Positions 16,217 to 24,871 of a stretch of 64,000 nucleotides of DNA are shown in pieces (the stretch's first letter is position 1; each line of letters begins with the position of its first letter). The notes beneath the pieces are model-generated. The model searched no databases. It was not told the origin of the DNA and worked only from the letters and a program-made list of their open reading frames with translations. The translations under genes were made by a program, and so were the position numbers. Source of the stretch: Burkholderia puraquae (GTDB taxonomy: Bacteria > Pseudomonadota > Gammaproteobacteria > Burkholderiales > Burkholderiaceae); NCBI RefSeq assembly GCF_002099195.1, contig NZ_NBYX01000018.1:94723-158722 (forward strand). Direction: 5' to 3'.

Positions 16217-17980
16217 ATGAACATGCCCAGCGCGGAATTCTCCACGTCGGAACCCCTTTCCCCTCCCGATAGCGACTCCATCGGCGGTACCGTGCTCATG
16301 AAGGCACTGGCCGATGAAAACGTCGAATTCATCTGGGGCTACCCCGGCGGCTCGGTACTCTACATCTACGACGAGCTTTACAAGCAGGACAAGATTCAGC
16401 ACGTGCTGGTGCGCCACGAACAGGCGGCCGTGCACGCAGCCGATGCGTATGCGCGTTCCACCGGCAATGTCGGCGTCTGCCTCGTGACGTCGGGCCCCGG
16501 TGTCACCAACGCGGTGACCGGCATCGCCACGGCGTACATGGATTCGATCCCGATGGTCGTGATCAGCGGCCAGGTGCCCACGGCCGCGATCGGCCAGGAT
16601 GCGTTCCAGGAGTGCGACACCGTCGGCATCACGCGTCCGTGCGTGAAGCACAACTTCCTCGTGAAGGACGTGCGCGACCTCGCGGAAACCGTCAAGAAGG
16701 CGTTCTATATCGCCCGCACCGGCCGTCCGGGCCCGGTGCTGATCGACATCCCGAAGGACATCTCGAAGACGCCGTGCCAGTACGAGCCCATCAAGAGCGT
16801 GTCGCTGCGTTCGTACAACCCGGTCACGAAGGGCCATTCGGGCCAGATCCGCAAGGCCGTGTCGCTGCTGTTGACGGCGAAGCGTCCGTACATCTACACG
16901 GGCGGCGGCATCATCCTCGCCGACGCGTCGCGCGAACTGAACCAGTTCGCGGACCTGCTCGGCTATCCGGTCACGAACACGCTGATGGGCCTCGGCGGCT
17001 ATCGTGCGTCGGACAAGAAATTCCTCGGCATGCTCGGCATGCACGGCACCTACGAAGCGAACATGGCGATGCAGCACTGCGACGTGCTGATCGCGATCGG
17101 TGCCCGCTTCGACGACCGCGTGATCGGCGACCCGGCGCACTTCGCGTCGCGTCCGCGCAAGATCATCCACATCGACATCGACCCGTCGTCGATCTCGAAG
17201 CGTGTGAAGGTCGACATCCCGATCGTCGGCGACGTGAAGGAAGTGCTGAAGGAGCTGATCGAGCAACTGCAGACGGCCGAGCATGGCCCCGACACCGAGG
17301 CGCTCGCGCAATGGTGGAAGGACATCGAGGGCTGGCGCGCGAAGGACTGCCTGAAGTACGACCGCGAAAGCGAGATCATCAAGCCGCAGTACGTGGTCGA
17401 GAAGGCGTGGGAGCTGACGGACGGCAATGCGTTCGTGTGCTCGGACGTCGGCCAGCACCAGATGTGGGCGGCGCAGTTCTACCGTTTCAACAAGCCGCGT
17501 CGCTGGATCAACTCCGGCGGCCTCGGCACGATGGGCTTCGGCCTGCCGGCAGCGATGGGCGTCAAGATGGCGCACCCGGACGACGACGTGCTGTGCATCA
17601 CGGGCGAAGGCTCGATCCAGATGTGCATCCAGGAACTGTCGACCTGCCTGCAGTACGACACGCCCGTGAAGATCATTTCGCTGAACAACCGCTATCTCGG
17701 CATGGTTCGCCAGTGGCAGCAGATCGAATACAGCAAGCGCTATTCGCATTCGTACATGGATGCGCTGCCCGATTTCGTGAAGCTCGCCGAAGCGTACGGC
17801 CATGTCGGCATGCGGATCGAAAAGACTTCGGATGTGGAGCCGGCGCTGAAGGAAGCGCTGCGCCTGAAGGACCGCACCGTGTTTCTCGACTTCCAGACCG
17901 ATCCGACCGAAAACGTCTGGCCGATGGTACAGGCCGGCAAGGGCATCACCGAGATGCTGCTCGGATCGGAAGATCTGTAA
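16217..17980 (+). CDS. ilvB: Acetolactate synthase large (catalytic) subunit
   Basis: 587-residue thiamin-diphosphate enzyme making acetolactate or acetohydroxybutyrate, the first common step of valine, leucine and isoleucine synthesis. The catalytic Glu is in 'VRHEQAAVHAADAYAR'; the C-terminal ThDP/Mg site is 'CITGEGSIQMCIQEL' ending at 'LNNRYLGMVRQWQQ'. A FAD-binding middle domain is present ('IGARFDDRVIGDP'). The start at 16217 has AAAGGT upstream, while the longer frame from 16103 lacks a signal and adds unlikely residues. ilvN follows after 111 bases and ilvC after that, as in other Burkholderiales. Feedback inhibition is expected through IlvN. Confidence 0.95.
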   Translation: MNMPSAEFSTSEPLSPPDSDSIGGTVLMKALADENVEFIWGYPGGSVLYIYDELYKQDKIQHVLVRHEQAAVHAADAYARSTGNVGVCLVTSGPGVTNAVTGIATAYMDSIPMVVISGQVPTAAIGQDAFQECDTVGITRPCVKHNFLVKDVRDLAETVKKAFYIARTGRPGPVLIDIPKDISKTPCQYEPIKSVSLRSYNPVTKGHSGQIRKAVSLLLTAKRPYIYTGGGIILADASRELNQFADLLGYPVTNTLMGLGGYRASDKKFLGMLGMHGTYEANMAMQHCDVLIAIGARFDDRVIGDPAHFASRPRKIIHIDIDPSSISKRVKVDIPIVGDVKEVLKELIEQLQTAEHGPDTEALAQWWKDIEGWRAKDCLKYDRESEIIKPQYVVEKAWELTDGNAFVCSDVGQHQMWAAQFYRFNKPRRWINSGGLGTMGFGLPAAMGVKMAHPDDDVLCITGEGSIQMCIQELSTCLQYDTPVKIISLNNRYLGMVRQWQQIEYSKRYSHSYMDALPDFVKLAEAYGHVGMRIEKTSDVEPALKEALRLKDRTVFLDFQTDPTENVWPMVQAGKGITEMLLGSEDL

Positions 17981-18091
17981 CGGCGCGACGCGCGCCCGAG
18001 CCCGATGCGGCCGCCTTCACGAAGGGCGGTGCGGCACGCGGCGGCGCGCGGCGCGAGTGAATCGACACGGCACATTCTGGAAGAAGCGAAC

Positions 18092-18583
18092 ATGAGACAC
18101 ATCATTTCCGTCCTGCTGGAGAACGAACCGGGCGCGCTGTCGCGCGTGGTCGGTCTGTTTTCCGCACGCGGCTACAACATCGAAACCTTGACGGTGGCGC
18201 CGACCGAAGACCAATCGCTGTCGCGGCTCACCATCGTATCCATTGGCTCCGACGACGTGATCGAACAGATCACGAAGCATCTGAACCGCCTGATCGAGGT
18301 GGTGAAAGTGGTGGACCTGACCGACGGTGCACACATCGAACGCGAGCTGATGCTGATCAAGGTACGTGCAGTGGGCAAGGAGCGCGAAGAAATGAAGCGG
18401 ATGGCGGACATTTTCCGCGGCCGCATCATCGACGTGACCGAAAAGACCTACACGATCGAATTGACGGGCGCGAGCGACAAGCTCGACGCATTCATCCAGG
18501 GGCTGGACGCGGGCGCGATCCTGGAGACCGTGCGCACCGGCAGCTCCGGCATCGGACGCGGCGAGCGCATCCTGAAGGTGTGA
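18092..18583 (+). CDS. ilvN: Acetolactate synthase small (regulatory) subunit
   Basis: 163-residue regulatory subunit, standard length for IlvH/IlvN. The N-terminal ACT domain (about 3-75) starts with 'ISVLLENEPGALSRVVGLFSARGYNIETL', where branched-chain amino acids, mainly valine, bind between two subunits; the C-terminal domain (about 80-160) contains 'FRGRIIDVTEKTYTIELTG'. It activates the catalytic subunit and gives feedback inhibition. Preceded by a GAAGAAGC ribosome-binding region and lying 111 bases after ilvB, it is transcribed with ilvB; ilvC follows 95 bases later, possibly with an internal promoter in the AT-rich stretch at 18640-18665. Confidence 0.96.
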   Translation: MRHIISVLLENEPGALSRVVGLFSARGYNIETLTVAPTEDQSLSRLTIVSIGSDDVIEQITKHLNRLIEVVKVVDLTDGAHIERELMLIKVRAVGKEREEMKRMADIFRGRIIDVTEKTYTIELTGASDKLDAFIQGLDAGAILETVRTGSSGIGRGERILKV

Positions 18584-18678
18584 TGCCAGACCGGCACGCC
18601 GGGTGCGCCGTCATGTCCCGGCCCGCAGTACTCCATCCGAACGAATTGTTGAATTTTTGAATTAGCGAAGGAACCATC

Positions 18679-19695
18679 ATGAACGTTTTCTACGACAAAG
18701 ACGCCGACCTCTCCCTCATCAAGGGCAAGCAAGTCACGATCATCGGCTACGGCTCGCAAGGCCATGCACACGCGCTGAACCTGAAGGAAAGCGGCGTGAA
18801 CGTGACGGTTGGCCTGCGCAAGGATGGCGCGTCGTGGAGCAAGGCTGAAAACGCAGGCCTGTCGGTCAAGGAAGTCGCGGAAGCGGTGAAGGGCGCAGAC
18901 GTCGTCATGATGCTGCTGCCGGACGAGCAGATCGCCGACGTGTACGCGAAGGAAGTGCACGCGAACATCAAGCAGGGCGCAGCGCTGGCGTTCGCGCACG
19001 GCTTCAATGTCCACTACGGCCAGGTGATCCCGCGCGCCGACCTCGACGTGATCATGATCGCGCCGAAGGCACCGGGCCACACGGTTCGCGGCACGTACTC
19101 GCAAGGTGGCGGCGTGCCGCACCTGATCGCGGTTGCGCAGAACAAGTCGGGCGCGGCACGCGACATCGCGCTGTCGTACGCGGCAGCGAACGGCGGCGGC
19201 CGTGCAGGCATCATCGAAACCAACTTCCGTGAAGAAACCGAAACCGACCTGTTCGGCGAGCAGGCCGTGCTGTGCGGCGGTACCGTCGAGCTGATCAAGG
19301 CGGGCTTCGAGACGCTGGTCGAAGCAGGCTACGCGCCGGAAATGGCGTACTTCGAGTGCCTGCACGAACTGAAGCTGATCGTCGACCTGATCTACGAAGG
19401 CGGCATCGCGAACATGAACTACTCGATCTCGAACAACGCCGAGTACGGCGAGTACGTGACGGGCCCGCGTGTCGTCACGGAAGAGACGAAGAAGGCGATG
19501 AAGCAGTGCCTGACCGACATCCAGACGGGCGAGTACGCAAAGAGCTTCATCCTCGAGAACAAGGCAGGCGCGCCGACGCTGCAGTCGCGCCGCCGCCTGA
19601 CGGCCGAGCACCAGATCGAACAGGTCGGTGCGAAGCTGCGCGCGATGATGCCGTGGATCGCGAAGAACAAGCTCGTCGACCAGACGAAGAACTAA
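18679..19695 (+). CDS. ilvC: Ketol-acid reductoisomerase (class I)
   Basis: 338-residue NADPH- and Mg-dependent enzyme that rearranges and reduces acetolactate in valine/leucine/isoleucine synthesis. The Rossmann motif 'GYGSQGHAHALNLKESG' (about 24-40) and the acidic metal ligands in 'ETDLFGEQAVLCGG' are present, along with 'ECLHELKLIVDLIYEGG'. Length fits the short class I form. AAGGAA precedes the ATG. A strong intrinsic terminator follows at 19739-19778, closing the ilvBNC unit before psd. Confidence 0.97.
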   Translation: MNVFYDKDADLSLIKGKQVTIIGYGSQGHAHALNLKESGVNVTVGLRKDGASWSKAENAGLSVKEVAEAVKGADVVMMLLPDEQIADVYAKEVHANIKQGAALAFAHGFNVHYGQVIPRADLDVIMIAPKAPGHTVRGTYSQGGGVPHLIAVAQNKSGAARDIALSYAAANGGGRAGIIETNFREETETDLFGEQAVLCGGTVELIKAGFETLVEAGYAPEMAYFECLHELKLIVDLIYEGGIANMNYSISNNAEYGEYVTGPRVVTEETKKAMKQCLTDIQTGEYAKSFILENKAGAPTLQSRRRLTAEHQIEQVGAKLRAMMPWIAKNKLVDQTKN

Positions 19696-19738
19696 GCCCC
19701 GCGAGCTGTTCCGGCCCCTCGAATAGAGGGCCGGTACC

Positions 19739-19778
19739 AAAAAGCCGCCCGAAGGCAGCAGTGCCCCGGGCGGCTTTT
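19739..19778 (+). terminator. Intrinsic terminator after ilvC
   Basis: An 11-base stem (AAAGCCGCCCG with CGGGCGGCTTT) encloses a short loop and ends in a T-run at 19775-19778. The A-run on the 5' arm would also let it work on the - strand. Confidence 0.85.
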
Positions 19779-19822
19779 GCTATCCTACGGGCTTTGCAAT
19801 TCACCGAACACAGAACGAATCC

Positions 19823-20467
19823 ATGAACTATCCTCATCCGATCATCGCGCGCGAAGGCTGGCCGTTCATCGCGATTGCAGCCGTCATTGCGCTGTTGATC
19901 CACGCCATCGGGGGCTTCGGCTTCGCGTGGCCGTTCTGGCTGCTGCTCGTCTTCGTCGTCCAGTTCTTCCGCGATCCGCAGCGCCCGATCCCGGCGCAGC
20001 CGAACGCCGTGCTGTGCCCGGCGGACGGCCGCATCGTCGCGGTCGAGACCGCGCAGGATCCGTACGCGAACCGAGAAGCGCTGAAGATCAGCGTGTTCAT
20101 GAATGTCTTCAACGTCCATTCGCAGCGTTCGCCGGTCGATGGCGCGATCTCCAAGGTCGAGTACTTCCCGGGCGCGTTCCTGAACGCGGCGATCGACAAG
20201 GCGTCGACCGAGAACGAACGCAATGCGGTCGTGATCCAGACGGCGAGCGGCAAGACCGTGACGGCCGTGCAGATCGCGGGCCTCGTCGCACGCCGGATTC
20301 TCTGCTACGTGCGCGCCGGCGAGCCGCTGTCGCGCGGCCAGCGCTACGGGTTCATCCGCTTCGGCTCGCGCGTCGATGTGTACCTGCCGCTCGGTAGCCG
20401 CGCGAAGGTGTCGATCGGCGAGAAGGTCTACGCGTCGTCGACGATCCTCGCCGAACTCGAACAGTAA
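19823..20467 (+). CDS. psd: Phosphatidylserine decarboxylase proenzyme
   Basis: 214-residue inner-membrane enzyme that decarboxylates phosphatidylserine to phosphatidylethanolamine. Two hydrophobic segments at the N-terminus (about 13-48) anchor it. Conserved pieces are 'CPADGRIVAVE', 'ISVFMNVFNVHSQRSPVDG' and, near the C-terminus, 'FIRFGSRVDVYLP', whose Gly-Ser pair is the self-cleavage site producing the pyruvoyl group. The length matches the short bacterial/archaeal-type Psd. It is followed after 15 bases by pssA, which makes its substrate, so the two form an operon. Confidence 0.94.
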   Translation: MNYPHPIIAREGWPFIAIAAVIALLIHAIGGFGFAWPFWLLLVFVVQFFRDPQRPIPAQPNAVLCPADGRIVAVETAQDPYANREALKISVFMNVFNVHSQRSPVDGAISKVEYFPGAFLNAAIDKASTENERNAVVIQTASGKTVTAVQIAGLVARRILCYVRAGEPLSRGQRYGFIRFGSRVDVYLPLGSRAKVSIGEKVYASSTILAELEQ

Positions 20468-20482
20468 GCGGCGAGGCGCACG

Positions 20483-21355
20483 ATGGCCGCATTCAAACCG
20501 CGTCGGCCGCGCAACGGCGCCGGCCAGACACCACGTCCGTTCCGCCGCAACAAGGTGATGGCGCCCGAATCGGGGCCCATCGAGAGCCGCCGCGCCGCGC
20601 GCCAGCGGTTCCTGAAGACACGCGGCATCTACCTGCTGCCGAACGCGTTCACGACCGCCGCGCTGTTCTGCGGCTTCTTCGCGGTCGTGCAGGCGATGAA
20701 CGTGCGTTTCGAGATCGCCGCGATCGCGATCTTCGTCGCGATGGTGCTCGACGGGATGGACGGGCGCGTCGCCCGCATGACGCATACGCAGAGCGCGTTC
20801 GGCGAGCAGTTCGACAGCCTGTCGGACATGGTGTCGTTTGGCGTCGCGCCCGCGCTCGTGATGTACGAGTGGGTGCTGAAGGATCTCGGCCGCTGGGGCT
20901 GGCTCGCCGCGTTCGTCTATTGCTCGGGCGCCGCGCTGCGGCTCGCGCGCTTCAATACGAACATCGGCGTCGTCGACAAGCGCTTCTTCCAGGGGTTGCC
21001 GAGCCCGGCTGCCGCCGCGCTGATCGCGGGCTTCGTGTGGCTCGCCACCGACAATCGCGTGCCGCTGAAGCTCGGCTGGCTGCCGTGGGTCGCGTTCGTG
21101 CTGACGATCTACGCGGGCGTGACGATGGTGTCGAACGCGCCGTTCTACAGCGGCAAGGCGCTCGACGTGCGGCACCGCGTGCCGTTCGCGGCGATCCTGC
21201 TGGTCGTCGTCGCGTTCGTGCTCGTGTCGTCCGACCCGCCGCTGATGCTGTTCTGCCTGTTCGTGCTGTACGGGCTGTCCGGCTATGTGTTCTGGGCCTA
21301 CATGGCCATCCGCGGGCGCGCGAATCCGGCGCGCTCGTCGCAGCGCGATCACTGA
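20483..21355 (+). CDS. pssA: CDP-diacylglycerol-serine O-phosphatidyltransferase
   Basis: 290-residue membrane enzyme making phosphatidylserine from CDP-diacylglycerol and serine. The CDP-alcohol phosphotransferase motif is complete in 'DGMDGRVARMT' followed by 'GEQFDSLSDMVSFG' (about 90-120). Roughly eight hydrophobic helices are visible, beginning after a basic N-terminal tail of about 45 residues. It is the membrane (type II) form rather than the phospholipase-D-like E. coli form. Adjacent to psd, it completes phosphatidylethanolamine synthesis. A strong terminator follows at 21377-21404. Confidence 0.94.
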   Translation: MAAFKPRRPRNGAGQTPRPFRRNKVMAPESGPIESRRAARQRFLKTRGIYLLPNAFTTAALFCGFFAVVQAMNVRFEIAAIAIFVAMVLDGMDGRVARMTHTQSAFGEQFDSLSDMVSFGVAPALVMYEWVLKDLGRWGWLAAFVYCSGAALRLARFNTNIGVVDKRFFQGLPSPAAAALIAGFVWLATDNRVPLKLGWLPWVAFVLTIYAGVTMVSNAPFYSGKALDVRHRVPFAAILLVVVAFVLVSSDPPLMLFCLFVLYGLSGYVFWAYMAIRGRANPARSSQRDH

Positions 21356-21376
21356 CGCACATGCGTTTTTTCCCGG

Positions 21377-21404
21377 AAACGGCGGCTTCGAGGCCGCCGT
21401 TTTC
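21377..21404 (+). terminator. Intrinsic terminator after pssA
   Basis: A perfect ten-base stem (21377-21386 with 21393-21402) encloses loop TTCGAG and is followed by T-rich sequence (TTTCTTTT). It separates psd-pssA from the leu leader. Confidence 0.85.
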
Positions 21405-21454
21405 TTTTGCCCCTTTTTTGAACCGGGCCGCCGGAAACCCCGGGTGCCGTCCGA

Positions 21455-21483
21455 TTGCGCACCCAACGGAATGCCGCTATAGT
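21455..21483 (+). promoter_or_regulatory. Promoter of the leuA leader
   Basis: TTGCGC at 21455-21460, a 17-base spacer and TATAGT at 21478-21483. A start 6-8 bases downstream (21489-21491) would coincide with the ATG of the leader peptide, making that reading frame essentially leaderless. Confidence 0.65.
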
Positions 21484-21490
21484 CTTCGGC

Positions 21491-21571
21491 ATGACTGCCT
21501 TTTCCCGCCTCTCCCTCCTTCTAGCCGGTGCGCCGCTACGCGCGCTAGCTTTGGCGCGCCTGCCGCGCTGA
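21491..21571 (+). CDS. leuL: Leucine-rich leader peptide of leuA (attenuator peptide)
   Basis: A 26-codon frame, too short for ordinary ORF calling, lying 102 bases before leuA. Eight of 26 residues are leucine (S-L-L-L run at 8-11, then L16, L19, L21 and L24). Three are encoded by CTA, plus CTT and TTG: codons that are rare in this GC-rich genome, where CTG and CTC dominate elsewhere. This is the pattern of a ribosome-stalling leader peptide sensing charged tRNA(Leu). No ribosome-binding site precedes it and the promoter places the RNA start at or next to its ATG. A hairpin at 21609-21627 follows, with only a weak T-run, so the exact mechanism is open. Confidence 0.72.
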   Translation: MTAFSRLSLLLAGAPLRALALARLPR

Positions 21572-21608
21572 CCGTTCTCGCCCTCCGTCAAGCCTCGTCT
21601 GTTGTTGA

Positions 21609-21627
21609 GCGTCGCCAGCGGTGGCGC
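21609..21627 (+). promoter_or_regulatory. Hairpin in leuA leader, possible attenuator
   Basis: Eight-base stem (21609-21616 with 21620-21627, two G-T pairs) with loop AGC between the leader peptide stop and leuA. It could be a terminator or a competing structure, but the downstream T content (GATCTCGTTACGTTTGACTT) is weak. Confidence 0.4.
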
Positions 21628-21673
21628 GATCTCGTTACGTTTGACTTCCGTATAAAAAGCCCTGGAGCCCCCC

Positions 21674-23218
21674 ATGACAGACAAGCTGATCATTTTCGAT
21701 ACGACGTTGCGTGACGGCGAACAATCGCCCGGCGCGTCGATGACGAAGGAAGAGAAAATCCGTATCGCGAAGCACCTCGAGCGGATGAAGGTCGACGTGA
21801 TCGAGGCCGGCTTCGCGGCCAGCTCGAACGGCGATTTCGATGCGATCCACACGATCGCCGGTCTCATTAAGGACAGCACGATTTGCTCGCTGGCGCGCGC
21901 CAACGACAAGGACATCCAGCGTGCGGCCGACGCGCTGAAGCCGGCCGAGAGCTTCCGGATCCACACGTTCATTGCGACGTCGCCGCTGCACATGGAGAAG
22001 AAGCTGCGGATGACGCCCGACCAGGTGTTCGAGCAGGCTCGCCTCGCGGTGCGCTTCGCGCGCAAGTTCACCGACGACGTTGAATTCTCGCCGGAAGACG
22101 GCAGCCGCTCCGACATGGATTTCCTGTGCCGCGTGCTGGAAGCCGTGATCGCCGAAGGCGCGACGACGATCAACATTGCCGACACGGTCGGCTACGGCGT
22201 GCCGGAGCTGTACGGCAACCTCGTGAAGACGCTGCGCGAACGCATTCCGAATTCGGACAAGGCGATCTTCTCGGTGCACTGCCATAACGATCTCGGGATG
22301 GCCGTCGCAAACTCGCTCGCCGGCGTGAAGATCGGCGGTGCGCGTCAGGTCGAGTGCACGATCAACGGTCTCGGCGAGCGCGCGGGCAATACGTCGCTCG
22401 AAGAAATCGTGATGGCCGTGAAGACGCGCAAGGACTACTTCGGTCTCGACGTCGGCATCGACACGTCGCAGATCGTGCCGACGTCGAAGCTCGTGTCGCA
22501 GATCACCGGTTTCGTCGTGCAGCCGAACAAGGCCGTGGTCGGCGCAAACGCGTTCGCGCACGCGTCGGGCATCCACCAGGACGGCGTGCTGAAGGCGCGC
22601 GACACCTACGAGATCATGCGCGCGGAAGACGTGGGCTGGACCGCGAACAAGATCGTGCTCGGCAAGCTGTCGGGCCGTAACGCGTTCAAGCAGCGCCTGC
22701 AGGAGCTCGGCGTGTCGCTCGACAGCGAGAGCGAACTGAATGCCGCGTTCATGCGTTTCAAGGATCTGGCCGACCGCAAGGCCGAGATCTTCGACGAGGA
22801 CATCATCGCGATCGTGTCCGAGGAATCGGCGTTCGCGCACGAGCAGGAGCACTTCAAGTTCGTGTCGCTGTCGCAGCACTCGGAAACGGGCGAGCAGCCG
22901 CATGCGAAGGTCGTGTTCGGGGTCGAAGGCAAGGAAGTGACCGGCGAGGCGCGCGGCAACGGTCCGGTCGATGCGACGTTCAATGCGATCGAGAGCGAAG
23001 TCGGCAGCGGTTCCGAACTGCTGCTGTATTCGGTGAACGCGATCACGACCGGCACGCAGGCACAGGGCGAAGTGACTGTCCGGCTGTCGAAGAGCGGGCG
23101 GATCGTCAATGGCGTCGGCACTGATCCGGACATCGTCGCGGCATCCGCGAAGGCATACATTTCCGCACTGAACAAGCTGCATTCGAAGGACGACAAGCTC
23201 AATCCGCAGCGCTCATAA
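21674..23218 (+). CDS. leuA: 2-isopropylmalate synthase
   Basis: 514-residue enzyme condensing acetyl-CoA with 2-oxoisovalerate, the first leucine-specific step. The catalytic barrel begins 'DTTLRDGEQSPGASM' (about 9-23); metal-binding His residues are in 'SVHCHNDLGMAVANS'. The C-terminal LeuA regulatory domain (about 390-505) is intact, so feedback inhibition by leucine is expected. TGGAG precedes the ATG by six bases. Expression is likely tuned by the leader peptide at 21491-21571. A terminator follows at 23235-23273. Confidence 0.96.
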   Translation: MTDKLIIFDTTLRDGEQSPGASMTKEEKIRIAKHLERMKVDVIEAGFAASSNGDFDAIHTIAGLIKDSTICSLARANDKDIQRAADALKPAESFRIHTFIATSPLHMEKKLRMTPDQVFEQARLAVRFARKFTDDVEFSPEDGSRSDMDFLCRVLEAVIAEGATTINIADTVGYGVPELYGNLVKTLRERIPNSDKAIFSVHCHNDLGMAVANSLAGVKIGGARQVECTINGLGERAGNTSLEEIVMAVKTRKDYFGLDVGIDTSQIVPTSKLVSQITGFVVQPNKAVVGANAFAHASGIHQDGVLKARDTYEIMRAEDVGWTANKIVLGKLSGRNAFKQRLQELGVSLDSESELNAAFMRFKDLADRKAEIFDEDIIAIVSEESAFAHEQEHFKFVSLSQHSETGEQPHAKVVFGVEGKEVTGEARGNGPVDATFNAIESEVGSGSELLLYSVNAITTGTQAQGEVTVRLSKSGRIVNGVGTDPDIVAASAKAYISALNKLHSKDDKLNPQRS

Positions 23219-23234
23219 GCGCTGCGCATCACCG

Positions 23235-23273
23235 AAACGCCCCGTGCGGCCCAGCGCCGCCGGGGCGTTTTTT
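23235..23273 (+). terminator. Intrinsic terminator after leuA
   Basis: A ten-base stem (AAACGCCCCG with CGGGGCGTTT) closes a GC-rich loop and runs into six T residues. It also separates leuA from the convergent SulP gene. Confidence 0.88.
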
Positions 23274-23283
23274 CATTTGCCGC

Positions 23284-24834
23284 TCATTCGGCGGCCGGCG
23301 CACGGAACAGCCAGCGGCGCGCGGCCGTGCGCGGCGCCGGGCTGCGCCGCCGGAACTCCACCGCGATGCCGCGTCGCGGCGCATCGGCGACGAACGCGTC
23401 GAGCAGTTCGAGCACGTCGTGATCGATGTAGTCGGCGCGCGTCGCGTCGATGATCACTGCGGCCCGGTCGGGAATGTGCCGCAGGTGGTGCTTGACCTGT
23501 ACCTTGCCGAGAAACGACACGTCCTTGCGAAACGACAGCAGGAAGTGGTCGTCGTGCTGCGCGAGCGTGACGGGGCTTTTCAGGTTCGCGATGGCGACTG
23601 CCAGCACGCTGCAGGCGAGGCCGAGCGCGATGCCGAACAGCAGGTCGACTGCGAGCACGCCGGCGATCGTCGCGGCGAACGGCACGAACGCGGCCGGCCC
23701 CTGTTTCATCACCGAGCGGAACAACGCGGGTTTCGCGAGCTTGAAGCCGGTGTGGATCAGGATCGCGGCGAGGCTCGCGAGCGGGATCAGGTTGATCAGG
23801 CCGGTGAGCGCGAACACGCTCGCGAGCAGCAGCATCCCGTGCACGATCGCCGACATCCGGCTTTGCGCGCCCGCATTGACGTTCACCGAGCTGCGCACGA
23901 TCACCGACGTGATCGGCAGGCCGCCCATCGCGCCCGCGACGAGATTGCCTACGCCCTGGGCCTTGAGCTCGCGGTCGGGCTGGGTCGGCCGGCGCTTCGG
24001 ATCGATCTGCTCGACCGCTTCGAGGCTCAGCAGCGTCTCGAGGCTCGCGACGACCGCGAGCGTGATCGCGACGCGCCACACGTCCGGATTGACGAGCTGC
24101 GCGAAGTTCGGGCCGAGCTCCGCATGCTTGAGCGACGCCGCGAAGGCCGCGAACGATCCGAGTTCGGGCAGCGTCACGCGATGGGCAGCGCCTGGCGCGA
24201 CCGACGGTGCGACGACGCTCAGCACGAGCGTGGCGCCGATACCCAGCACGACCACCGCGAGCGGGGCCGGTACCGAGCGCACCAGTGCGAAGCGGCGCAG
24301 CGCGGGCGTGTCCCACGCGACCAGCAGCGCGAGCGATGCGAGTGCGATGGCTGTCGCGGCCCACGCGACCGGCAGGCCCGGCCAGTTCGCAAACGATTGC
24401 GCTGCCGAGCCGCCGATGCCGAACGCGAACGGAATCTGCTTCACGATCAGCAACAGGCCGATCGCGGCGAGCATGCCCTTGATGACGGGCGACGGCACAT
24501 AGGCGGCGAAGCGGCCGGCGCGCAGCATGCCGAACCCGAACTGCAGTACGCCGGACAGCAGTACCGCGAGCAGGAACGCGGAGAAGCTGCCGAGTTGCCC
24601 GATGCCTTCGACGACGATCACGACGAGGCCCGCGGCCGGCCCGCTGACGGACAGCGACGAGCCGCTCAGCAGCGCGACGACGATGCCGCCGACGATGCCG
24701 GACACGAGCCCGGCGAATGGTTCGACGCCGGATGCATTGGCGATGCCGAGACACAGCGGCAGCGCGACGAGGAAAACGACGACGCCGGCGACGATGTCGC
24801 GCGGCAGGGTGGACAGGCGCTCGTTCAGTTTCAT
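23284..24834 (-). CDS. SulP family anion transporter, possible bicarbonate transporter
   Basis: 516-residue inner-membrane transporter. The N-terminal half contains the SulP fold with many helices, including 'VSGPAAGLVVIVVEGIG' and 'LETLLSLEAVEQIDPKRRP'; 'AGAMGGLPITSVIVRSSVN' is the conserved central motif. A C-terminal STAS domain (about 410-500) contains 'IIDATRADYIDHDVLELLD'. Because a beta-carbonic anhydrase gene lies 37 bases upstream in the same direction, bicarbonate is a likely substrate, as in BicA-like systems; sulfate is not excluded. The start at 24834 fits the first helix; a longer frame to 25098 runs over the neighbouring gene and is an artefact. Confidence 0.87.
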   Translation of the reverse strand: MKLNERLSTLPRDIVAGVVVFLVALPLCLGIANASGVEPFAGLVSGIVGGIVVALLSGSSLSVSGPAAGLVVIVVEGIGQLGSFSAFLLAVLLSGVLQFGFGMLRAGRFAAYVPSPVIKGMLAAIGLLLIVKQIPFAFGIGGSAAQSFANWPGLPVAWAATAIALASLALLVAWDTPALRRFALVRSVPAPLAVVVLGIGATLVLSVVAPSVAPGAAHRVTLPELGSFAAFAASLKHAELGPNFAQLVNPDVWRVAITLAVVASLETLLSLEAVEQIDPKRRPTQPDRELKAQGVGNLVAGAMGGLPITSVIVRSSVNVNAGAQSRMSAIVHGMLLLASVFALTGLINLIPLASLAAILIHTGFKLAKPALFRSVMKQGPAAFVPFAATIAGVLAVDLLFGIALGLACSVLAVAIANLKSPVTLAQHDDHFLLSFRKDVSFLGKVQVKHHLRHIPDRAAVIIDATRADYIDHDVLELLDAFVADAPRRGIAVEFRRRSPAPRTAARRWLFRAPAAE

Positions 24835-24871
24835 GGTTGGGGCGATTTCATTGGCTTGGGGGCGGGGTAGG

